Source: Hordeum vulgare subsp. vulgare (lineage: Eukaryota > Streptophyta > Magnoliopsida > Poales > Poaceae). Taken from it: a stretch of 64,000 nt of DNA. The translations under genes were made by a program, and so were the position numbers. This document shows positions 1-11,928 of the stretch, in pieces; positions within the stretch are counted from its first letter, which is position 1; each line of letters opens with the position of its first letter. The notes under the pieces were generated by a model, which saw only the letters and a list, made by a program, of their open reading frames with translations, was not told the DNA's origin and did not search any database. The DNA lies in assembly GCF_904849725.1 (NCBI RefSeq), contig NC_058522.1:438803529-438867528 (forward strand). The letters are read 5' to 3'.

Positions 1-336
1 ACTATGGCCCCCAAGTCTATTCACTTATATATTTACAAACGCTACTATTACCTTGCTGTCATTATTTGTGTTTGATTTTATTTTTCAATTTACAATTATC
101 AACAAATATCTACACAGATCATTTTCTTGCAAATAACGAGATCAAGGGGACTGACAACCCTCTTGCCCGCGTTGGGTGCAAGTTGTTTGTTTCTTTGTGT
201 GCAGTTGCTAAACAAGGTTGAGGATTGGTATTCCTATTGGTTCGATAAACCTTGGTTTCATAACTGAGGGAAATACTTACCCGCATTGTGTTGCGATAAC
301 CCGTTCCTCTTCACGGAAAACCCAACGCAGATCACA
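1..336 (+). mobile_element. 3' end of a Gypsy-type LTR, truncated by the window edge
   Basis: The segment carries the phrases common to the 3' part of Triticeae Gypsy LTRs: a purine-rich stretch, a GGGTGCAAGTTG block, a GGGAAATACTTACCCG block, and a final AACGCAGATCACA ending in CA at 336. Immediately right of 336 the DNA switches to Copia coding sequence read on the other strand, so 336 is an element border. The 5' part and its TSD lie outside the window, so I cannot tell a solo LTR from the 3' LTR of a full element. A related LTR end lies in reverse orientation at 24290-24470. Confidence 0.6.
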
Positions 337-340
337 GTCA

Positions 341-742
341 TCAGTGCACTTCAGTTTTGTAACAGATAATATGAACCCAACTGTACCGTGAATAATCATA
401 AACAATGACAAAGCCATATAGAGATGCCGCATTGGTTAGTGTGGCATAATGAGTAGGTCCAAATAGGTTCATGTGAAGCAATTCAAAAGAAATATTAGTA
501 GTCATGATAGTCTTCAAGGGATGCTTGGATCTGGTCATCTTTCGAGACTCACAAGCCCCACACAAATGACCCTTATGGAATTTGGCACCCTCAATGCCTA
601 TGATGCGCCTCTGCTTCACGAGAGTGTGCAGGTTCCTTATGCCAGCATGACCAAGTCGTTGATGCCATAGCCAACCCTCTAAGGCTTTTGCAAGTAGACA
701 CGTGGCCGATCGTGAACCTGTAGAGAAATCAACAATGTACAA
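341..742 (-). pseudogene. Copia-A pol fragment: pre-integrase and integrase N-terminal region
   Basis: A 133-residue open stretch on the minus strand. It contains the gag-pre-integrase signature LWHQRLGHAGIRNL and a downstream CGACESRKM pair of cysteines. Together these give the HHCC zinc-binding arrangement that precedes the integrase core. The segment FELLHMNLFGP follows, where the family normally has HxDLFGP; the first catalytic Asp appears as Asn (MNLFGP). The phrase VYDYSRYSWVH matches the conserved DDYSRYTW region. The frame stops near 341, at the junction with the Gypsy LTR end, so the rest of integrase and all of RT/RNase H are missing. It is not functional. Confidence 0.7.
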
Positions 743-1139
743 TCTCCTCTCCTAAAGCCTTTGAAGACTTTGGATTTGTTAGATTCCATGATGACTACGC
801 AATGATGTTTGCTAAAGATGACAATCATATAAGGATCACAAAGCATTGAGACTGACATGAGGTTGAACCCAAGGGATTAGACAAGCATGCATTTGTCCAT
901 GTGTCGGTCCTTGGAGATAGCAACCTTACCAAGACCCAACACCTGGTTTTTTTCCTTTGTCTATGTAGGTGATATGCTTCAGTGGTGATGGACTTAATGG
1001 AATATTCATTACTAGACTCTTGTCACCAGTCATGTCATTAGTACATCCAGTGTTAAGAACCCACTCAGTGGCTTCAGGGGTGTCACCCTACAGATGAATT
1101 AGTACAACTTACCATCTCATATGCTTCAGAGTGAAGAAT
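743..1139 (-). pseudogene. Copia-A protease region, interrupted by Angela-1
   Basis: Upstream of the integrase piece in minus-strand order. Around 1080-1026 the translation gives EWVLNTGCTNDMTGD, which aligns with the Copia aspartic-protease motif WVLDSGCTxHMTGD. The catalytic Asp is replaced by Asn (AAC for GAC), a G-to-A change. The segment ends at 1139 at the left TSD (AGAAT) of Angela-1, and the upstream coding sequence resumes at 9757. No long open frame survives between 743 and 1020. Confidence 0.6.
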
Positions 1140-2959
1140 TGTTGGGGAACGTCGCATGGGAAACAAAAAATTTCCTATGCGCACGAAGACCTATCATGGT
1201 GATGTCCACCTACGAGAGGGGATATTCGATCTACGTACCCTTGTAGATCGCACAGCAGAAGCGTTAGTGAACGCGGTTGATGTAGTGGAACGTCCTCACG
1301 TCCCTCGATCCGCCCCGCGAACAGTCCCGCGATCAGTCCCACGATCTAGCGCCGAACGGACGGCACCTCCACGTTCAGCACACGTACATCTCGACGATGA
1401 TCTCGGCCTTGTTGATCCAGCAAGAGAGACGGAGAGGTAGATGAGTTCTCCGGCAACGTGACGGCGCTCCGGAGGTTGGTGGTGATCTTATCTCAGCAGG
1501 GCTCCGCCCGAGCTCCGCAGAAACGCGATCTAGAGGTGAAACCATGGAGATATGTGGTCGGGCTGCTGTGGCAAAGTTGTGTCAAATCAGCCCTAAAACT
1601 TCCGTATATATAGGGGGAAGAGGGGGAGCCTTGCCTTGGGGTCCAAGGACCCCCAAGGAGTTCGGCCGAGCCAAGGGGGGCAACCCTCCCCTTCCAAACC
1701 GAGTCCAACTAGGTTTGGAAGGAGGAGTCCTTCCCCCTTTTCCCACCTCCTCTTTTTTTTTCTTCTTTTCTCTTTGATTTTATTCCTATGGTGCATAGGG
1801 CCTTCTTGGGCTGTCCCAGCAGCCCACTAAGGGCTGGTGCGCCACCCCCAAGGCCTATGGGCTTCCCCGGGGTGGGTTGCCCCCCCGGGTGAACACCCGA
1901 AACTCATTCGTCATTCCCGGTACATTCCCGGTAACTCTGAAAACCTTCCGGTAATCAAATGAGGTCATCCTATATATCAATCTTCGTTTCCGGACCATTT
2001 CGGAAACCCTCGTGACGTCCGTGATCTCATCCGAGACTCCGAAGAACATTCGGTAACCAACCATATAACTCAAATACGCATAAAACAACGTCGAACCTTA
2101 AGTGTGCAGACCCTGCGGGTTCGAGAACTATGTAGACATGACCCGAGTAACTCCTCGGTCAATATCCAATAGCGGGACCTGGATGCCCATATTGGATCCT
2201 ACATATTCTACGAAGATCTTATCATTCGAACCTCAGTGCCAAGGATTCATATAATCCCGTATATCATTCCCTTTGTCCTTCGGTATGTTACTTGCCTGAG
2301 ATTCGATCGTCAGTATCCGCATACCTATTTCAATCTCGTTTACCGGCAAGTCTCTTTACTCGTTCCGTAATACAAGATCCCGCAACTTACACTAAGTCAC
2401 ATTGCTTGCAAGGCTTGTGTGTGATGTTGTATTACCGAGTGGGCCCCGAGATACCTCTCCGTCATACGGAGTGACAAATCCCAGTCTTGATCCATACTAA
2501 CTCAACGAACACCTTCGGAGACACCTGTAGAGCATCTTTATAGTCACCCAGATACATTGCGACGTTTGATACACATAAAGCATTCCTCCGGTGTCAGTGA
2601 GTTATATGATCTCATGGTCATAGGAACAAATACTTGACACGCAGAAAACAGTAGCAACAAAATGACACGATCAACATGCTACGTCTATTAGTTTGGGTCA
2701 AGTCCATCACATGATTCTCCTAATGATGTGGTCCCGTTATCAAGTAACAACACTTGCCTATGGCCAGGAAACCTTGACCATCTTTGATCAATGAGCTAGT
2801 CAACTAGAGGCTTACTAGGGACAGTGTTTTGTTTATGTATCCACACAAGTATTGTGTTTCCAATCAATACAATTATAGCATGGATAATAAACGATTATCA
2901 TGAACTAAGAAATATAATAATAACTAATTTATTATTGCCTCTAGGGCATATTTCCAATA
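1140..2959 (-). repeat. 3' LTR of Angela-1
   Basis: 1820 bp, beginning TGTTGGGGAACGTCGCATGG in window orientation and ending CTCTAGGGCATATTTCCAATA, where the last bases should be ACA. It is closely similar along its length to 7954-9751 and to the solo LTRs 11929-13744 and 56389-58219. It contains a TATATATA box at 1605-1612 and several short open frames, none of which resembles a protein. As a 3' LTR it would supply the polyadenylation signal. Confidence 0.92.
1605..1612 (-). promoter_or_regulatory. TATA box of the Angela-1 3' LTR
   Basis: TATATATA between CCG and GGGGGA. The same box with the same flanks recurs at 8418-8425, 12394-12401 and 56854-56861 in the sister LTRs. This is the expected position of the LTR promoter, reading on the minus strand. 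Confidence 0.55.
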
Positions 2960-2975
2960 GTCTCCCACTTGCACT
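2960..2975 (-). promoter_or_regulatory. Polypurine tract of Angela-1
   Basis: On the minus strand this reads AGTGCAAGTGGGAGAC directly before the 3' LTR. This is the plus-strand priming site; the identical tract sits at 43658-43673 in Angela-2. Confidence 0.85.
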
Positions 2976-5900
2976 AGAGTCAATAATCTAGTTCACATCA
3001 CCATGTGATTTCAACGAATCCAACACCCATATAGTTCTCGGGTCTGATCACGTCTTGCTCGTGAGAGAGGTTTTAGTTAACGGTTCTGAAACTTTCAGAT
3101 CCGTGCGTTCTTTACAAATTTTTATGTCATCTTATAGATGCTGCTACTACGTGCTATTCGGAAATGCTCCAAATATCTACTCTACTATACGAATCCGTTT
3201 CACTACTCATAGTTATTCGGATTAGTGTCAAAGCTTGCATCGACGTAACCTTTTATGACGAACTCTTTAACCACCTCCATAATCGAGAAAAATTCCTTAG
3301 TCTATTTAGTTAGTAAGGATAACTTTGACCGCTGATCAGTGATTCAATCCTGGATCACTCCGTGTACCTCTTAACAGACTTGCTGCAAGGCACACATCAG
3401 GTGCGGTACTCAGCATGGCATACTTTAGAGTCTACGGCTAAGGCATAGAAGACGACCTTCATCTATTCTCTTTATTCTGCCGGGGTCGGGTTTTGAGTCT
3501 TACTCAAATTTACACCTCACAACGCAACCAAGAACTCCTTCTTTGCTGATCTATTTTGAACTCCTTCAAAAACTTGTCAAGGCATGCATCTTGTTGAAAC
3601 TTCCATTAAGCGCTTTCGATCTATCTCCATAGATCTTTGATGCTCAACGTTCAGGTAGCTCAATCCAGGTATTCCTTTGAAAAGTCCTTTCAAACAACCT
3701 TGTATGCTTTACAGAAATTCTACATTACTTCTGATCCACAATATGTCAACCACATACACTTATCAGAAATTCTATAGTGCTCCCACTCACTTCTTTGGAA
3801 ACACAAGTTTCTCATAAACCTTGTACAAACCCAAAATCTTTGATCATCTCATCAAAGTGTATATTCCAACTCCGAGATGCTTGCACCAGTCCATTTAAGG
3901 ATCGCTGGAGCTTGCATACTTTCTAGTATCTTTAGGATCGACAAAACCTCATGGTTGTATCACATACAATGTTTGCTCAAGAAAACCGTCGAGGAAACAA
4001 TGTTTTGACATCCTATGTGCAATATTTCATAAATAATGCAGCAACTACTAACATAATTCTAACAGACTTTTAGCATCGCTATGAGTGAGAAAGTCTCATC
4101 ATAGTCAACTGTTTGATCTTGGCGGAAACATCTTTGCGACAATTCGAGCTTTTCTTAATAGTGACTTATCACTATCATCGTCTGTCTTCCTTTTAAAGAT
4201 CCATCTTTACTTAATAGTCCTACGACCATCAAGTAGTTCTTCCAAAGTCTACACTTTGTTTTCATACATGGATCCTCTCTCGGATTTCATGGCTTCCAGC
4301 CATTTGTCGGAATCTGGGCCCACCATTGTTTTCTCCATAACTCATAGGTTCACTGTTGCTCAACAACATGACCTCCAAGACAGGGTTACCGTACCACTCT
4401 GTAGTAGTACGCGACCTTGTCAACCTACCAGGATTGTAGTAACTTGATCCGATGCTCGATGATCACCATCATCAGCTTTCACTTCAATTGGTGTAGGCGC
4501 CACAGGAACAACTTCCTGCGCCCTGCTACACACTGGTCGAAGTTATGGTTCATTAACCTCATCAAGTTCTACCACCCTCCCACTCATTTCTTTCGAGAGA
4601 AACCTTTCCTCGAGAAAGGATCCGTTTCTAGAAACAAACACTTTGCTTCCGGATCTGAGATAGGAGATGTACCCAACTGTCTTGGATATCCTATGAAGAT
4701 GCATTTATCCGCTTTGGGTTCGAGCTTATCAAACTGAAACTTTTTCACATAAGTATCGAAACCCCAAACTTTCAAGAAACGACAGTTTAGATTTCTCTAA
4801 ACCTCAGTCTATACTGTGTCATCTCAACGGAAATACGCGGTGCCCTATTTAAAGTGAGTGCGGTTGTCTCTAATGCATAACCCATAAACGATAGTGGTAA
4901 TCCGATAAGAGACATCATAACATGCACCATACCAAATAGTGCGTGGCTATGATGTTCAGACACATCATCACACTATGATGTTCCAGGTGGCATGAACTGC
5001 GAAACAATTTCCACATTGTCTTAACTGCATACCAAAACTCGTAACTCAGATATTCATTTATATGATCCTATCGTAGACAGTTTATCCTCTTATTACGACA
5101 AACTTCACTCCGAAACAGAATTGAACTTTTCAATATTTCAGACTTGTGATTCATTAAGTAAATATTCTAGTATCTACTCAAATCGTCATTGAAGTAAGAA
5201 CATGACGATATCCACTGCGTGCCTCAGCACCCATTGGACTGCATACATCAAAATGTATCACTTCCAATAAGTTACTATCTTGTTTCATCTCGATGAAAAC
5301 AAGGCCTTGCTCATGTGGTATGATTTGCATGTCACTAGTGATTCAAAATCAAGTGAGTATAAAGATCCATCAGCATGGAGCCTCTTCATGCAATTTATAC
5401 CAACATGACTCAAGCGGCAGTGCCACAAGTAAGTGGTACTATCATCATTACCTCGTATCTTTTGGCACCAATATCATGAACATGTGTAACACTACGATCG
5501 AGATTCAATAAACCATTGAAGGTGATTATTCAAGCAAATAGAGTAACCATTATTCTCTTTAAATGAATAATCGTATTGCAATAAACACGATCCAATCATG
5601 TTCATGCTTAACGCAAGCACCAAATAACAATTATTTCGGTTTAACATCAATCCCGATGGTAGAGGGAGCATGCGACGTTTGATCATATCAACCTTGGAAA
5701 CACTTCCAACACGTATTGTCACCTCGCCTTTAGCTAGTCTCCGTTTATTCCGTAGCTATCATTTCGTGTTACTAATCACTTAGCAACCGAACCGGTATCC
5801 AATACCCTCATGCTACTAGGAGTACTAGTAAAGTACACATCAACATCATGTATATCAAATATACTTCTTTCAACTTTTGCCAGCCTTCTTATCTACCAAG

Positions 5901-6660
5901 TATCTAGAGTTGCTCCGTCTCAGTGACTGTTCCCCTCATTACAGAAGCACTTAGTCTCAGGTTTGGGTTTAATCTTGGGTCTCTTCATTAGTGCAGCAAC
6001 TGTTTTGCCGTTTCACGAAGTATCCCTTCTAGCCCTTGCCTTTCTTGAAACTTAGTGGTTTTACTAACCATCAACTATTGATGCTCCTTCTTGATTTCTA
6101 CTTTCGCAGTGTCAAACATCGTGAATCACTCAAAGATCATTGTATCTATCCTTGATATGTTATAGTTCATCACGAAGCTCTCACAGCTTGGTGGCACTGA
6201 CTTTGGAGAACTATCACTATCTCATCTGGAAGATTAACTCCGACTTGATTCAAGCGATTGTCGTACTCAGACAATCTGAGCACACGCTCAACGATTGAGC
6301 TTTTCTCCTTTACTTTGTGGACAAAGAATCTTGTCGGAGGTCTCGTACCTCTCAACAAGGGCACAAGCATGAAATCACAATTTCATCTCTTTAGAACATC
6401 ACTTATGTTCCGTGACGTTTCAAAACATTTTTGGCGCCTTGCTTCTAAGCTATTAAGTATTCTTGCACTGAACTATCGTGTAGTCATCAGAAACGTGTAT
6501 GTCGGATGTTCACAGCATCCACAGACGATGTTTGAGGTGCAGCACACCGAGTGGTGCATTAAGGACATAAGCCTTCTGCGCAGCAACGAGGACAATCCTC
6601 GGTTTTACAGACTTAGTCTGCAAAGTTTGCTACTATCAACTTTCAACTAAATTTTCTCGA
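2976..6660 (-). pseudogene. Angela-1 gag-pol relic
   Basis: Collinear on the minus strand with the better preserved Angela-2 polyprotein, but with no long open frame. Recognisable pieces in order of transcription: gag (6370-6170, containing VNLPDEIVIVLQS, the counterpart of VKLPDDAIIDRILQSL in Angela-2), remnants of the zinc-knuckle region (about 5965-5910), protease-adjacent sequence (5722-5492, containing PLPSGLMLNRNNCYLV), the integrase C-terminus (4775-4584, containing KCIFIGYP), RT remnants (about 4450-3600) and RNase H remnants (about 3500-3000). Stops and indels occur throughout. It is clearly non-coding now. Confidence 0.8.
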
Positions 6661-7933
6661 GGAACATACAAAAAACAGTAGAGCTATAGCGCAAGCTACA
6701 TCGTAATTCGCAAAGACCATTAGACTATGTTCATGACAATTAGTTCAATTAATCATATTACTTAAGAACTCCCACTCAAAAAGTACATCTCTCTAGTCAT
6801 TTGAATGGTACATGATCCAAATCCAGTATCTCAAGTCCGATCATCACGTGAGTCGAGAATAGTTTCAGTGGTAAGCATCTCTATGCTAATCATATGAACT
6901 ATACGATTCATGCTCGACCTTTTGGTCCCATGTGTTCCGAGGCCATGTCTGCACATGCTAGGCTCGTCAAGCTTAACCCGAGTGTTCCGCGTGTGCAACT
7001 GTTTTGCACCCGTTGTATGTGAACGTTGAGTCTATCACACCCGATCATCACGTGGTGTCTCGAAACGAAGAACTGTCGCAACGGTGCACAGTCGGGGAGA
7101 ACACAATTTCGTCTTGAAATTTTAGTGAGAGATCACCTCATAATGCTACCGTCGTTCTAGGCAAGACAAGGTGCAAAAAGGATTAACATCACATGCAATT
7201 CATAAGTGACATGATATGGCCATCATCACGTGCTTCTTGATCTCCATCACCAAAGCACCGGCATGATCTTCTTGTCACCGGCGTCACACCATGATCTCCA
7301 TCATCATGATCTCCATCAACGTGTTGCCATCGGGGTTGTCGTGCTACTCATGCTATTACTACTATTGCTACATCCTAGCAAAATAGTAAACGCATCTGCA
7401 AGCACAAACGTTAGTTTAAAGACAACCCTATGGCTCCTGCCGGTTGCCGTACCATCGACGTGCAAGTCGATATTATCTATTACAACATGATCATCTCATA
7501 CATCCAATATATCACATCACATCGTTGGCCATATCACATCACAAGCATACCCTGCAAAAACAAGTTAGACGTCCTCTAATTTTGTTGTTGCATGTTATAC
7601 GTGGTGACCATGGGTATCTAGTAGGATCGCATCTTACTTACGCAAACACTACAACGGAGATATATGAATTGCTATTTAACCTTATACAAGGACCTCCTCG
7701 GTCAAATCCGATTCAACTAAAGTTGGAGAAACTTACACTTGTCAGTCATCTTTGAGCAACGGGGTTACTCGTAGCAATGAAACCAGTCTCTCGTAAGCGT
7801 ACGAGTAATGTCGGTCCAAGCCGCTTCAATCCAACAATACCGCGGAATCAAGAAAAGACTAAGGAGGGCAGCAAAACGCACATCACCACCCACAAAAACT
7901 TTTGTGTTCTACTCGAGAAGACATCTACGCATG
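6661..7933 (-). other. 5' untranslated leader of Angela-1
   Basis: About 1.3 kb between the gag remnant and the PBS with no credible coding sequence. It aligns phrase by phrase with the Angela-2 leader (52534-53787), including a clustered ATGATCTCCATCATCATGAT repeat near 7285-7320 and a conserved AAAACAAGTTAGACGTCCTC block near 7557. It is the usual position of packaging and dimerisation signals, though none can be assigned from sequence alone. Confidence 0.65.
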
Positions 7934-7952
7934 AACCTAGCTCATGATGCCA
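7934..7952 (-). promoter_or_regulatory. Primer binding site of Angela-1
   Basis: Minus strand TGGCATCATGAGCTAGGTT, one base away from the 5' LTR. It matches the initiator-tRNA-Met type PBS (TGGTATCAGAGC) with decay. Angela-2 has a better preserved version at 53788-53802. Confidence 0.75.
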
Positions 7953-7953
7953 C

Positions 7954-9751
7954 TGTTGGGGAACGTCGCATGGGAAACAAAATTTTCCTACGCGCACGAA
8001 GACCTATCATGGTGATGTCCATCTACGAGAGGGGATATTCGATCTACGTACCCTTGTAGATCGCACAGCAGAAGCGTTAGTGAACGCGGTTGATGTAGTG
8101 GAACGTCCTCACGTCCCTCGATCCGCCCCGCGAACCGTCCCGCGATCAGTCCCACGATCTAGCACCGAACGGACGGCACCTCCGCGTTCAGCACACGTAC
8201 AGCTCGACGATGATCTCGGCCTTCTTGATCCAGAAAGAGAGATGGAGAGGTAGATGAGTTCTCCGGCAGCGTGACGGCGCTCCGGAGGTTGGTGCTGATC
8301 TTATCTCAGCAGGGCTCCGCCCGAGCTACGAAGAAACGCGATCTAGAGGTGAAACCGTGGAGATATGTGGTCGGGCTGCTGTGGCAAAGTTGTGTCAAAT
8401 CAGCCCTAAAACCTCCGTATATATAGGGGGAAGAGGGGGAGCCTTGCCTTGGGGTCCAAGGACCCCCAAGGAGTTCGGCCGAGCCAAGGGGGGCAACCCT
8501 CCTCTTCCAAACCGAGTCCAACTAGGTTTGGAAGGAGGAGTCCTTCCCCCTTTTCCCACCTCCTCTTTTTTTTTTCTCTTTGATTTTCTTCCTATGGCGC
8601 ATAGGTCTTTCTTGGGCTGTCCCACCAGCCCACTAAGGTCTGGTGCACGACCCCCAAGGCCTATGGGCTTCCTCGGGGTGGGTTGCCCCCCCGGTGAACA
8701 CCCGGAACCCATTCGTCATTCCCGGTACATTCCCGGTAACTCCGAAAACCTTCCGGTAATCAAATGAGGTCATCCTATATATCAATCTTCGTTTCCGGAC
8801 CATTCCGGAAACCCTCGTGATGTCCCTGATCTCATCCGGGACTCCGAACAACATTCGGTAACCAACCATATAACTCAAATACGCATAAAACAACGTCGAA
8901 CCTTAAGTGTGCAGACCCTGCGGGTTCGAGAACTATGTAAACATGACCCGAGTAACTCCTCGGTCAATATTCAATAGCGGGACCTGGATGCCCATATTGG
9001 ATCCTACATATTCTACGAAGATCTTATCATTTGAACCTCAGTGCCAAGGATTCATAAAATCCCGTATGTCATTCCCTTTGTCCTTCGGTATGTTACTTGC
9101 CTGAGATTCGATCGTCAGTATCCGCATACCTATTTCAATCTCGTTTACCGGCAAGTCTCTTTACTCGTTCCGTAATACAAGATCCCGCAACTTACCCTAA
9201 GTCACATTGCTTGCAAGGCTTGTGTGTGATGTTGTATTACCGAGTGGGCCCCGAGATACCTCTCCGTCATACGGAGTGACAAATCCCAGTCTTGATCCAT
9301 ACTAACTCAACGAACACCTTCGGAGATACCTGTAGAGCATCTTCATAGTCACCCAGTTACGTTGTGACGTTTGATATTCCTCCCGTGTCAGTGAGTTATA
9401 TGATCTCATGGTTATAGGAACAAATACTTGACACGCAGAAAACAGTAGCAACAAAATGACACAATCAACATGCTATGTCTATTAGTTTGGGTCTAGTCCA
9501 TCACATGATTCTCCTAATGATTTGATCCTGTTATCAAGTAACAACACTTGCCTATGGCCAGGAAACCTTGACCATCTTTGATCAATGAGCTAGTCAACTA
9601 GAGGCTTACTAGGGATAGTGTTTTGTCTATGTATCCACACAAGTATTGTGTTTCCAATCAATACAATTATAGCATGGATAATAAACGATTATCATGAACT
9701 AAAATATAATAATAACTAAATTATTATTGCCTCTAGGGCATATTTCCAACA
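7954..9751 (-). repeat. 5' LTR of Angela-1
   Basis: 1798 bp with intact TG...CA termini (TGTTGGGG at 7954, TTTCCAACA ending 9751 in window orientation). It is adjacent to the PBS on one side and the TSD copy AGAAT (9752-9756) on the other. It differs from the 3' LTR by scattered substitutions and small indels, including loss of a short block near 9380, so the insertion is not recent. It has a TATATATA promoter box at 8418-8425. Confidence 0.93.
8418..8425 (-). promoter_or_regulatory. TATA box of the Angela-1 5' LTR promoter
   Basis: TATATATA in the conserved context CTCCG...GGGGGA. As the 5' LTR copy it would have driven the genomic RNA of Angela-1. Confidence 0.55.
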
Positions 9752-9756
9752 AGAAT

Positions 9757-11928
9757 ATGATATAAAATTCATCAGACTTGAATTGCATCAAACAATGTAG
9801 AGTTAAGATAATGTGAGGACATGTGAAATGATTATTTCATCATGATTAGCTTGCGTCCTTTCAAGCATTTCCTAGGGTCTCTAGAAAATTCTTGAGACAA
9901 TTAAGTTCATATGAATACCTGACCTACATAAGTGGTTAGTGCAATTTCTTCACCACCCACATCTGAAGGGGTGGCAAAGACTTCATAATTCCGCAGCACC
10001 ATATGAAAACTTAGGTATTGAAGCTAATGCACTTCGTTTCAGAGCAGGGGGTTAGTGTACTCGAATGCATATGCAGAGAAATTCTTCGAGGATTAATGAA
10101 CATAATAATTTGAGTAATAACGCATATATTCATGACCCTTGTAGTTTCCCTGCATATCAGAAGCATTACCACGAGTATGAGCATGATTTTGACCATATGA
10201 GGAATTTGGTTCTCGTGAGGACCTTGGTCCACTTGAGAAATTTGATCTGGGGTTCATGTTCTTCATGGGCAGTGTCATGAGGACATTCACCTCAAGATCT
10301 TCCAAGCCGCTTCTGGGAACCCACATTTTCCTCAAGGGTGGTCCATTCCTGCAGCTAGTTCCAACATATAAAGCAAATACTTCACCATTCTGATTTTTGA
10401 ATAGTTTATAATTGGAGTCAAGTGACTCATCAGAGGAATACGAAGTTTCACATGCAAAGCCAGATAATGTGGATGGATCTACACGAGGTCCTTTCGCAGC
10501 AACCCATGTGGTTTTGGGATACTGCTCAGATTTCCACTATGATCCATCAATATTCAATTTCCTCTCAAATGCAACACCCTCTCTCCTAGGGTTTCTGTTC
10601 AGAATCTTCTTTTTGAGCACATCGCAAAGGGTTTGATGCCCTTTAAGACTTTTGTATATGCGTGTCACATACAATTCCTTCAACCTTGCCTTTTCATGAG
10701 TGACATTTGTGGGTTCCTGAAGTGAGGAATTTATGACCAGAGATATAGTTGAAGAATTTGTAGCAATAGAAGCATTTGAACTTTCACGTGAAGAATTAGT
10801 AGTTTCACATTTGATGCATTTCATACATGGTGGAATGAATTCTTCGTGAGAAGAACTGGTCTATTAAGCGAGAAAAGAATCATTTTCACTTCGAAGATCA
10901 TCATGAGATGCTCTTAGCTTCTCAAGATCTTGCTTTCTTTGAAGAAATTCATAAGAAAGCTTCTCATGATCATACAAGAGAGTGTCATGATGTTCTTGAA
11001 TACTACCAATTTAGACTAAAGACTTTGAATATCATCAATGAGAGTTTGAGTCCGATCCATTTCCTCGTTCAATAGGTCATCGCTTTGGTCTAATAGTTTC
11101 TGAATCTTTTCAAGAGCATTCTGTTGCTTAGTGGCAATATTGGCAAGTTTATAGTAACTAGGTTTCTGATAATCATGAGGTTCACTGTCACTTGAGTCAA
11201 AAGAGGAAGTTTGTTTGGGTACCTTGGCTCCTTTTGCCATGAAGCAATACGTGGGAGAAAAGTCATTGTCGCAGTCATCAGTGTTGTTGACGTAGTCATT
11301 TTCTTCAAGGTTGAAGATGGACTTGCTGACAAATGTGGTAGTAAGGGCTAGACTTGCCACATCACACTCTGTCTCCTCCTCAAATCCTTCCTCTTCATCA
11401 CATTCCTCAAATTCTTCCTCAGAATCCACTTCCTTGCCAATAAGAGCCCGAGACTTTTTGAAATTGTTCTTCTTGTGCGATGAGGACTTGGATGATAAGG
11501 ATTTTTAAGATTTCTTATTTTTCTTCGAGTCATCAGAACTATCATCCTTGTACTTCGTCTTCTTTGATTCCTTTACCCAACAAGGACAATCAGCAATGTA
11601 GTGATCAGACTTCTTGCATTTATGACATGTTCTTTTCTTGTAGTCCTCAGATGAAGATTTTGATTTCCTCACATCTATTCTTGACGATTTTCTGAACTAA
11701 CCTTGTGTGTAGAACTTCTTGAATTTTCTCATAAACATTGCAAGTTCCCGACCAAGTTATTCAGTATCACCAAGACTTCAATCAGATTCTTCTTCTTCAC
11801 ACGAGGAAATAGCCTTTGCCTTCCGCACACGAGATCTTCCATAGCTTGGACCATATAGTTCTCTCTTCTCAGATTGTTGGAATTCATGAGTATTGAGTCT
11901 CTCAAGAATAACAGAAGAACCTAGTGAC
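9757..11928 (-). pseudogene. Copia-A gag C-terminal half with zinc knuckle and linker
   Basis: Reading from 11928 downward on the minus strand, stops interrupt an otherwise clear gag: a basic region, then CHKCKKSDHYIADC (11627-11586), a complete CX2CX4HX4C knuckle. This is followed by a Lys/Ser-rich stretch, then the acidic segment DSEEEFEECDEEEGFEEE at 11429 continuing to CFMAKGAKV. A Gln/Leu-rich probable coiled coil with repeated LxxIQxLLDQ follows near 11100, then GHQTLCDVLKKKILNRN near 10640-10580. This order is typical of Triticeae Copia polyproteins between gag and protease. The segment joins 1139 on its downstream side across Angela-1, and 13750 on its upstream side across a solo LTR. 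Confidence 0.65.

Larger units (their letters stand above)
1140..9751 (-). mobile_element. Angela-1: full-length Angela/BARE-1/WIS-type Copia retrotransposon, TSD AGAAT
   Basis: The element is 8612 bp. It has two ~1.8 kb LTRs in the same (minus) orientation, a polypurine tract next to the 3' LTR (2960-2975), a primer binding site next to the 5' LTR (7934-7952), and a perfect 5-bp TSD AGAAT at 1135-1139 and 9752-9756. The LTR termini read TGTTGGAAATATGCCC and CCCAACA on the minus strand, the hallmark of this group. The 3' LTR border is mutated (TA in place of TG). The internal region is collinear with Angela-2 but shattered by stops and indels, so it can move only in trans, if at all. It is inserted between the gag and protease segments of Copia-A. 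Confidence 0.93.

Noticed and set aside
4085..4447. 120-aa plus-strand open frame
   Set aside because: It lies antisense to the RT remnant of Angela-1; a shadow frame.
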